Assembly: GCA_003573635.1 (NCBI GenBank)
Contig: QUTJ01031569.1
Coordinates: 1-12,909 of the forward strand
DNA length: 12,909 bases
Direction: 5' to 3'
Source: Goniomonas avonlea
Taxonomy: Eukaryota > Cryptophyceae > Goniomonadida > Goniomonadaceae
Of this stretch, positions 7,231 through 12,909 are shown in pieces. Positions within the stretch are counted from its first letter, which is position 1, and each line of letters starts with the position of its first letter. A program made the position numbers and the translations under genes. The notes below the pieces were generated by a model that saw only the letters and a program-made list of their open reading frames with translations, ran no database searches and had not been told where the DNA came from.

Positions 7231-10200
7231 ATGTTTTTCCGCAATACTCCGGTGCTCCTTTCGCCAAGAGCGCTAAGCTCTTGCCATTGTTCGCGCAGCA
7301 GCCTTGGGATGCAACGGGGAAGGGAAGAAGCATTGAGAGCTCAGGGACGTTCTGCCGCATTATCTGCCCTACGAGATGGTGGAAACTCTATTACTTTTGC
7401 TCCCCCGTCCCCGCTTCCTGCTGCCTCGATGCTGCCGCCGCCAGTAGTGCTGCCTGGCCAGTTTCCGTTTCCTCTCCCACAGACAGTGTTCGACAAGATG
7501 GTGAAAAACGGCAGTTTTTTGCCCAACACTGCAACTCCCAAAGGCGTTGAGCGAGATCGGTACCCTCTAGTTGCGGTTGTTTCGAAACGTGCCGACAGCG
7601 CTCGGGCGGCGTTTCTGGAGGACTACGGGGGCGGTTCTCGCGTTCTGATTAACGGTGTTCCTTGGGAGCAAGGGCCTGTTACGTCCCAGGATGTATTGTC
7701 AAGGTTGAACGATTCTGAATTGAGCATGGCAGAAGCGGTCCAAGTTGTGCGAAACTACAAAAAGAATCTTCTCTATGTGGCTAGGTTCGTGGTCACCCAT
7801 TCTATCGAAGCGAAATGTGTCCAAGGAGGTACAATGCCCCCGATTGTGCCGAGGATTGAGCACAACGTTTTGGACATAAGAAGGAATGCGACTGGAGTTT
7901 ATGCTCTCCTCACTGCTTCTGGAATATCTTTGGTTGATCCTGAGAGTGCCGTGCAACGACGGCTTCCTGGCGCGCTGAACATGATCCTGCGGCTGAACTC
8001 GAGCTGGATGACAGGAGAATTGGCAGTTGAGCGTTATGGCGCCTGGTTGTTGCAAAAGGAAGTGTGGTGCTCAGATGACTCTCTGCGCCTCGCGCTCTTC
8101 GGCGCAACCGGGGCTGCCAGAACTCTTTGGGTGGCACTGAATGTGCCGTGTCGGGAGAGGCTGTCTCTGGACTGCCTCGAGATGCTTGTGGAAACACGAG
8201 CATATGTCCGGAATTTGGAGCTGCACTCTGTGAGTATTTCGCTTTCTGATTTGATTCCGTGTCCGACACGGTCCTGTTCCTCGTTTCGATTGAAATCGGA
8301 GCTGTACCATCTGTGAGTCCATGGCGCTCACGCTTCCTCCAGCGATTTCCTTTGGTTGGAAGGGCTGCCAAAAAAAGTGACACCGCTGCCTCCATATTTG
8401 GAAAGGATTACAAGCGCAAGGCAATTACAATCGGAGGAGTACCTTGTTCTGGCTGCACTCCGGAAACCTCGGACGAAGAGGTACGACTTCGATCAAGGAG
8501 TATTGTGAATGCTGGTGAATGTCAATGTCAAGCAACGCTTTGTCCGTTTGTTTCGGTGCCCAAGCTGTTACACAGGTGACCGCGATGGCAAGAACCGCTT
8601 TGGCACGGCATGGGCTGACTCCTGATGAAATTGAGCGAACAATCCGAAACTACCGCCAGGTAACTTGTTGCTCCCGCTCTGCCGCTCTGGCTGTTACGGG
8701 AAAGAATGATTGTTGTGAGCTAAAAGTCGTTTTCCGGACCCCCGAATCTCATATATGGGTGGTTGGCGCAGTTGGCAGCGCGTAGGTCTCATATTCCACC
8801 TCCTTCGGGAGCGAGCAATCCTAAGGTCGTGGGTTCGATCCCCACACTGCCCACATTTGTTTTTTCTTTTTTCTTCTTCTTTCTTTTTTTGTTTTTTTTT
8901 CTCTTCTCTTTGTGAATATAATATACTATTTGCTTCTTCATTCAAAGACTTCGTTGTTGGTCCCACGGCTCAAGTCACCGCATCCACCAAGTGATTCAGA
9001 TTCCTTGTTCTTGTTCTAACTTCACTCTGCAATTTACCACTGGATGCCTCATACATACATGCAGCCTTTGCTCTATACTGCAAGATACCTGGTTGACCAT
9101 TGCGTGGCCCGCGAGCGTCCACCCAACATGGAACCACTGATCACAAGGATCGCTCATAATGTGCTCGACATCCATTTGTGGGACGCCAAACAGAAGCAGT
9201 CGAACAACTCCGACCCGTCTCAAGACGCGGCGCAACCACTCAGGGGCCATGATGCCAACGGTCATGGTGTGTGCGACCTCGGGTCATTTTTTGAGGGTAG
9301 AACTTGGGTCAAGCTAACCATCTGGATATCTCCAAGTTCTCTCTCGTGAAATCTCAACATTTCGAACGGCCTTGACCTCAGAGAACTGTACTCCTCTCTC
9401 ACGCACACGATGTGGAAGATGTGCCGGTTGTTACAGCTTGGAAGATCCGCGTTCCGTGACAGATCCACCGCGTTCCGTGACAGATCCACGTCATTCCCAC
9501 ACACATAAAAATTCCCTGTCCTGATCACTTGACTGCGTCTGCTGCCTGTTTTCACCTTTGTGACGTGCAGCTGGTTCCAATGGCGGTGAAGACAGTTTTG
9601 GCGCTGGTGCTGTACCTCCCATGGATGCTGGGGGTAAACATGAGCTAGGAGATGCGAATGGCGTGGATGATGGCGCTGCGGTGTCTGGTGCTGGTGGCGG
9701 CGCACAACAACATGCACTGCGGCGTGGAGTATGTGGCCTGCTAATGGCCTCGGGCATTTCTGTTGCTGATCCCGATAGTGGACAAGAGCGGACGCTTCCG
9801 GGAGAACTTAGTGTCGCGTTTTGGCTCAACCCTGCTCAGGTTTGTGTGTCATTGGGTGGTTCTACGGAGGGAGCTCATTCTCCGAGTCTCCAGACCTTGT
9901 CGAGGTCAAGCCTGATGTAGTTCTTCCTCTCGCGACCTTTGAGCTCAATTTGACCCAGTTGCTCAAACCCGAGACATTGCAACCAGAAGAAGTGGTTTGA
10001 ATGTGACCTCACCAAGTTCGCAGGACACCCCAGAGTTCATGACAGAAAGATATGGTGGCTGGCTCCTGCATGAGGAGGTTGGGTTCTCGGACCCTGCACT
10101 CCGCCACGCACTCTCCGCTGCCCAGGTTTGCCACAAACACAAAGCGTGTATTGGGGTGGGTTTTACGTGCTTTTGCTTTCAAGCTCTCCGCCAACACATG

Positions 10201-11977
10201 ATCTTGTGCCAAGGCCTGTGCTTGTGTCTCTGTGTGCGCGGGCTGTGTCTCGACCTCTTGTGACAAGGCGCCCGCAGGCCTCTCCAGCAGCAGCGCCAAC
10301 AGCGCAGGAGCTGCACGATTTCAAGCCTGTCCACTTTGATCGTCCCACCTGGTGCGTGACCGAACCGGAGAGGGACAAGGTGAGAGTCTGCTTGGTGTGA
10401 GGACCGAGGAGGGACAAGGTGAGAGTCTGCTTGGTGTGAGGACCGAGGAGGGACAAGGTGAGAGTCTGCTTGGTGCGAAGACCGAGGAGCCCGTGAGATC
10501 CCTTGAGAAGTGTGCGGTGTAAGCGTATCTCGCAGGTGCGACTACTGTCACGCTCTCGTGAAGAATCCTGTGGGGAAGCAAGGGGCCCAGTGTGAAAAGT
10601 GCCGTTACCGCACGCACGCCAAGTGTGCTGCTGAGGTCAGCCTCACTCTCTGACCCCCTTTGTGTGCGTGTGTGTGTGGTAAGACTGTGGTGTGTGCGTG
10701 CATGTGTGATTGTGATCAGTCGTGCTGTGACCAATTGGTTAGTCGGTTTGATGACCTGTGGTTGCTCACGGCGTGTCTCAAAGTGACATCTCACGTGTGC
10801 CCTGGTTGTTGCTCACGGCGTGTCTCAAAGTGACATCTCACGTGTGCCCTGGTTGCTCACGGCGTGTCTCAAGGTGACGTCTCACTGTTGGGGAGCACCA
10901 ACCAGTGTCTCTGCCCGCCGTACTGCGCCACCCGCCACGGAGGCTCCCAAGCTCGGTCTCACCGTGCGACATGTCTTCGAGGAGGTGTGTCTCTCTATCC
11001 TTGGATAATGATGTTGAACAAGCTAGGAGAGATTAATGCCAGAAAGTCGACGCCATGCCGGTGGCACGTTCAGTGTGAGAATTTGCAGCCGAAAAACACC
11101 CTTGTTCTTCATCCGCGCTTGCTTCCGTCTTGTCCTCCCACTTCTCTGGTCGCCCTGCTTCACTTCCAGCCCGTTTTTCTGATCCTGCGGCGTTGTTGTC
11201 CCGGCCAGTTCAGGAACCAAATACGCAACCAGGCGACTGACCTTGGTTGCAGGTACATTTCTCCAAACCAACGTGGTGCGATCATTGTCATGCATGGGTG
11301 CGGTCGCCATTTGGTAAACAGGGTGGAAGGTGCAAGGTGAGAAGACCTCCTGTTGTTTCATCTGCACCAGCCTCGTCATCAAACAGGGCCCCTCATGTCT
11401 TGTCACTACGCGTCCTTGCGTGTTTCTGTCGCAATGTGTCGGAGCACTATAAGCCATGTGTACCTGGATTATGTCTGGCCCTGCTGTGGTTTCTTGCTCT
11501 GCGCTCGCTTTGTGAGTGCTGTGAAGAGGGTCCTCGCGGCGGTGGAGAGTCACTTGTGAGTGCTGTGAAGAGGGTCCGACCTCGCGGCGGTGGAGAGTCA
11601 CTTGTGAGTGCTGTCAAGAGGGTCCTCGCGGCGGTGGAGAGTCACGTTTCCTGCACTTGGACCGGGTGTGAGTATGCAGTGTGGGAAGTGGGTGAGTATG
11701 TGAGTGGGTGGTAGCCCGTCGGCGGGGAGGGTGTCAGGGTCTGTGTATGTTTTGAGTCTCTCTATCTCTCTGTGTGTGTGGCGTGCGTGACATCAAGTTC
11801 TGGAGCTTGGAGGTGCACCAAGGGATGGGGGGGCAAGAGTGACAGCACCTCTGACATTATCGCGGACAGTTGTGTGGATTTGAGGCCCACAGGCAATGCG
11901 TGAACGACGTTCCCTACACCTGTCCTGGCCCCCCGACCACCGGCTCAGGCTCTTCACCTAAGCCAGGATATAAGTGA
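7231..11977 (+). CDS. Tandem unknown-domain protein with two C1 zinc fingers
   Basis: Exons: 7231-8229, 8343-8480, 8576-8659, 9065-9266, 9571-9839, 10024-10125, 10278-10351, 10536-10635, 10874-10984, 11253-11336, 11870-11977 (TGA). Phases agree at all ten junctions, giving 756 aa. The start at 7231 has A at -3; ATG 7309 or 7429 are alternatives, and the frame has a stop upstream of 7102. The N-terminal ~110 residues are Pro/Ala/Ser-rich and look disordered. Two copies of an unknown domain follow (7558-8106 and 8343-10125), then a short Ala/Pro linker and two C1 domains at the C-terminus. C1 fingers bind two zincs and, in some families, diacylglycerol, so a membrane-linked signalling or adaptor role is inferred. 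No kinase or other catalytic domain was seen. A tRNA gene lies in intron 3. The last exon ends 18 codons after C1-2; an alternative donor at 11974 could extend it. Confidence 0.75.
7558..8106 (+). other. Unknown domain, copy A (intronless)
   Basis: About 183 residues encoded in a single exon. Landmarks shared with copy B: [RY/RF]PLV, NGVPW, VVRNYKKNLLYVARFVV, P-x-V-x-RIEHNVLDI, GVYALLTASGISLVDP, RRLPGAL, and VERYGAWLLQKEVWCSDDS. I do not recognise the family. The pattern looks mixed alpha/beta. A 41-residue tail (ending VRNLELHS) links it to copy B. Confidence 0.7.
8764..8775 (+). promoter_or_regulatory. Pol III A box of tRNA-Met
   Basis: TGGCGCAGTTGG matches the TRGYNNAGTNGG internal promoter consensus. 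Confidence 0.85.
8794..8817 (+). other. tRNA intron with UUCG-capped hairpin
   Basis: The intron is ttccacctccttcgggagcg followed by agca. It contains CTCC-TTCG-GGAG, a 4-bp stem closed by C-G around a UUCG tetraloop, an unusually stable short hairpin. Removal leaves the standard CTCATAA anticodon loop. Confidence 0.85.
8832..8842 (+). promoter_or_regulatory. Pol III B box of tRNA-Met
   Basis: GGTTCGATCCC matches the GGTTCGANNCC consensus in the T arm. Confidence 0.9.
8860..8872 (+). terminator. Pol III terminator
   Basis: Two six-T runs (8860-8865 and 8867-8872) start 6 nt after the tRNA's last base and are followed by more T-rich sequence to about 8900. Such a terminator would release Pol III while Pol II passes through the same intron. 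Confidence 0.85.
9449..9489 (+). repeat. Perfect 21-nt tandem duplication in intron 4
   Basis: Two adjacent copies of cgcgttccgtgacagatccac lie in the 304-nt intron 9267-9570. Each copy contains a cag acceptor-like triplet. The rest of this intron holds nothing recognised. Confidence 0.85.
10356..10500 (+). repeat. 39-nt tandem repeat carrying AAG|GTGAGA donors
   Basis: Three copies of gagggacaaggtgagagtct plus cttggtgtgaggaccgag sit just downstream of the C1-1 donor (10352, gtgcgt). The repeated donor-like sites are at 10380, 10419 and 10458. Each is closer to the consensus than the donor that preserves the C1 finger. Confidence 0.8.
10761..10888 (+). repeat. 44-47-nt tandem repeat spanning the exon 9 acceptor
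   Basis: Three copies of gttgctcacggcgtgtctca + a[a/g]gtgac[a/g]tctcac start at 10761, 10808 and 10852. The third copy holds the acceptor ctcaag|gtgacg (exon starts 10874) and the first coding bases (VTSHC). The first two copies read ctcaaag|tgacat and so carry shifted acceptor-like AGs. Confidence 0.8.
11337..11869 (+). other. Intron 10 of the C1 protein gene
   Basis: This 533-nt intron has donor gtgaga and acceptor gcggacag. It holds the repeat at 11512-11645 and nothing else I recognise. Confidence 0.75.
11512..11645 (+). repeat. 44-48-nt tandem repeat with GTGAGT starts
   Basis: Three copies (11512, 11556, 11604) of gtgagtgctgtgaagagggt + cctcgcggcggtggagagtcac. Copy 2 has a 4-nt insertion. 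Each begins with a consensus donor hexamer. Confidence 0.85.
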
Positions 11978-12349
11978 CGATGCACCTCTCGCGGAGCCTG
12001 AGCTGCCTTGTGGCTGTGATGTATAAACATGTCCATTTAAGTCGTTCTCCCTGGAGCTCGAGTCTGGGGAAGGCTCTTCCAAAAAGTTATTGTGTGGGTC
12101 GTTCGAGTTGTGAGTGTCTTACTGTTTCGTTCAGTTCTTCGCATTCACTCGGTGACTGCATTGTCCACGACCTGGCCGGATGACGGTGAACCTGCACCCT
12201 CTAGCCTGCCTTGCGGGGAGTTGCGTTTACTCCGTCGAGCTGCGCGGCGTGGCCAACCACGGTGTCCGCTGCCTGAATCTCTGACGCGAGACCTTGAAGC
12301 TTTGACGGCGAGATGTCCAAGTCCACACTCAAACACTTCACGCACGTAG
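11978..12349 (+). other. Sequence downstream of the C1 gene stop
   Basis: Presumed 3' UTR or intron. Open stretches exist (for example a frame with LTRDLEALTARCPSP near 12280-12340), but none has convincing boundaries or a known family. No AATAAA was seen. Confidence 0.4.
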
Positions 12350-12577
12350 TGAAGAACACAAAAACCACTGGCTCTACCTCGACCGGCATGTGTTGGCTGC
12401 GGGCGTGCAGCGTGATCTGGAGCACACAGCCCACACGCTCCAGTAGAGGCCATATCTTGACTCTGTCCCCCGAGTGCATCGTCAGATCTTGAGCTGCGTG
12501 ATGAACTTGGCATGCCCAAGCTACGTCCGTTCTTGCAATTAAAGAGAATTATCTCGCGCGCTCAGAACCACTATTAA
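12350..12577 (+). CDS. Candidate exons, SAM-like C-terminal half
   Basis: Two short stretches look coding: 12350-12411 (EEHKNHWLYLDRHVLAAGVQ) and 12486-12577 (LELRDELGMPKLRPFLQLKR to a TAA stop). They join in phase 1 over a 74-nt intron with donor c|gtgatc and acceptor atcgtcag. The run from DRHVL through DELGM to the basic helix resembles the second half of a SAM domain, but the first half was not found. If the donor at 11974 (aa|gtgacg) were used instead of the TGA at 11975, the phase fits and these exons would extend the C1 protein. They may equally belong to a separate gene or be chance. Confidence 0.3.
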
Positions 12578-12719
12578 AGGCTTGCGCAGCGATCGCTCCA
12601 GTGCTAGAAAAAGTACTTGCGCATACAAACTCGTTGCGCGCTTTCCAGTGTCGGTTTTCAATCGCATGGATTTGGCCCCAGCGGTGACCTACCGACGAGT
12701 GCATGACATGCTCATAGAT

Positions 12720-12819
12720 AGAAAAAGTGAAATATTTCTCGATGTATCCACGTATACACAAATATCGAGAGAAATGTGTATCTATCTGTATTTTTGAATA
12801 TATATAGAAATATTTCACT

Positions 12820-12823
<4 letters not shown>
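12720..12823. repeat. AT-rich inverted repeat
   Basis: aagtgaaatatttct at 12725-12739 is perfectly complementary to agaaatatttcactt at 12806-12820, with partial extension. A competing inner pairing joins tctcgat (12737-12743) with atcgaga (12764-12770). The spacer is about 66 nt. It could fold as RNA or be the end of a small mobile element. Confidence 0.65.

Positions 12824-12909
<86 letters not shown>
12823..12909 (+). repeat. (TA)n(GA)n compound microsatellite at window edge
   Basis: About 27 TA units run to 12876, followed by GA units to the window end. The contig may break here because of the repeat. Confidence 0.95.

Larger units (their letters stand above)
8757..8853 (+). tRNA. Elongator tRNA-Met (CAT) with 24-nt intron
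   Basis: The acceptor stem is GGGTGGT / ACTGCCC (8757-8763 with 8846-8852; two G-T wobbles), with discriminator A at 8853. The D stem is GCGC/GCGC, the anticodon stem TAGGT/TCCTA, the anticodon CAT at 8790-8792, and the T arm GTGGG-TTCGATC-CCCAC. The intron occupies 8794-8817, at the standard position after base 37. Spliced length is 73 nt. The anticodon arm and body resemble the eukaryotic elongator Met tRNA (GCGC D stem, TCTCATAA loop, AAGGTCGTG) rather than the initiator. There is no encoded CCA. It lies in the sense orientation inside the 405-nt intron 8660-9064 of the C1 protein gene. Confidence 0.95.
8343..10125 (+). other. Unknown domain, copy B (five exons, Gly-rich insert)
   Basis: The match to copy A runs over its whole length: RFPLV, IGGVPC, IRNYRQ joined to PLLYTARYLV (across the tRNA-bearing intron), ITRIAHNVLDIH, GVCGLLMASGISVADP, RTLPGEL, TERYGGWLLHEEVGFSDP. 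The number of residues between LN and ERYG is identical in both copies once introns are removed, which fixes the acceptor at 10023. Between VLDIH and GVCGLL it has a low-complexity Asp/Gly/Ala insert of about 80 residues that is absent from copy A. Introns within it: 8481-8575, 8660-9064, 9267-9570 and 9840-10023. Confidence 0.7.
10314..10888 (+). other. C1 zinc finger 1
   Basis: After splicing, the ligands are H-X12-C-X2-C-X14-C-X2-C-X4-H-X2-C-X7-C, an exact C1 pattern. Segments: HDFKPVHFDRPTW (exon 10278-10351), CDYCHALVKNPVGKQG and CEKCRYRTHAKCAAE (10536-10635), VTSHC (10874 onward). The intron after PTW is phase 2 (TG|G) and the next is phase 0. The PTW and KQG core positions are kept, but the hydrophobic Leu-Trp-Gly tip of diacylglycerol-binding C1 domains is replaced by Lys-Asn-Pro, so it may be an atypical C1 that does not bind diacylglycerol. 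Confidence 0.9.
10970..11923 (+). other. C1 zinc finger 2
   Basis: The same exact ligand spacing as C1-1. HVFEE (end of exon 10874-10984) joins VHFSKPTWCDHCHAWV and RSPFGKQGGRCK (11253-11336), then LCGFEAHRQCVNDVPYTC (11870 onward). Introns fall after the first Glu-Glu and between the two residues of the C-K-L-C pair, both phase 0, different from the intron positions in C1-1. The C-X14-C loop is very similar to C1-1 (KQG kept, Arg-Ser-Pro in place of the usual tip). Confidence 0.9.

Noticed and set aside
4551-11645. Direct repeats as a CRISPR array
   Set aside because: Units are adjacent without unique spacers, diverge between copies, and lie in introns of a eukaryote.
83-11977. FIST-TIR and C1 gene as a single transcript
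   Set aside because: There is an in-frame stop at 6317-6319, about 900 nt without convincing exons, and an upstream in-frame stop before the C1 gene start.
12145-12519. Minus-strand ORFs of 92-124 codons
   Set aside because: Overlapping open frames in several phases in GC-rich sequence; the + strand candidate exons at 12350-12577 are at least as plausible, and no family is recognisable on the minus strand.

Overview
The window is nuclear DNA from a eukaryote, probably a unicellular one; the lineage cannot be named from sequence alone. The evidence is GT-AG introns of about 95-530 nt whose phases fit together, an intron-containing tRNA gene with Pol III boxes and a T-run terminator, three-stop standard code, and many micro- and minisatellites. 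Three N bases mark it as a draft assembly. No bacterial operon, insertion sequence or CRISPR array was seen.

Layout, all main genes on the + strand. (1) About 83-6319 holds a multi-exon gene entering from the left edge. I assembled 15 exons by eye. Every junction is phase-compatible, giving one reading frame of about 743 codons plus stop. The product reads as a FIST sensory domain (N-terminal part, then FIST_C) fused to a C-terminal TIR domain. The Glu expected in the TIR catalytic position is Gln. (2) 6320-7230 is intergenic, with a 194-codon unidentified ORF on the minus strand and a GT/GA microsatellite. (3) 7231-11977 holds a second multi-exon gene (11 exons, about 756 aa). It has two diverged copies of a domain of roughly 180 residues that I do not recognise, followed by two complete C1 zinc fingers (H-X12-C-X2-C-X14-C-X2-C-X4-H-X2-C-X7-C, all ligands present). 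An elongator tRNA-Met gene with its own 24-nt intron sits inside intron 3 of this gene. (4) 11978-12909 has possible further exons (SAM-like C-terminal half), an AT-rich inverted repeat, and a TA/GA microsatellite running off the right edge.

The two protein genes look like signalling proteins: a putative small-ligand sensor (FIST) coupled to TIR, and a C1 protein that may bind lipid or act at membranes. Their adjacency hints at a shared pathway, but nothing in the sequence proves it.

A second theme is tandem minisatellites inside introns. Several are built on the gene's own splice site, so that a 5' or 3' splice site is present in three or four tandem copies.
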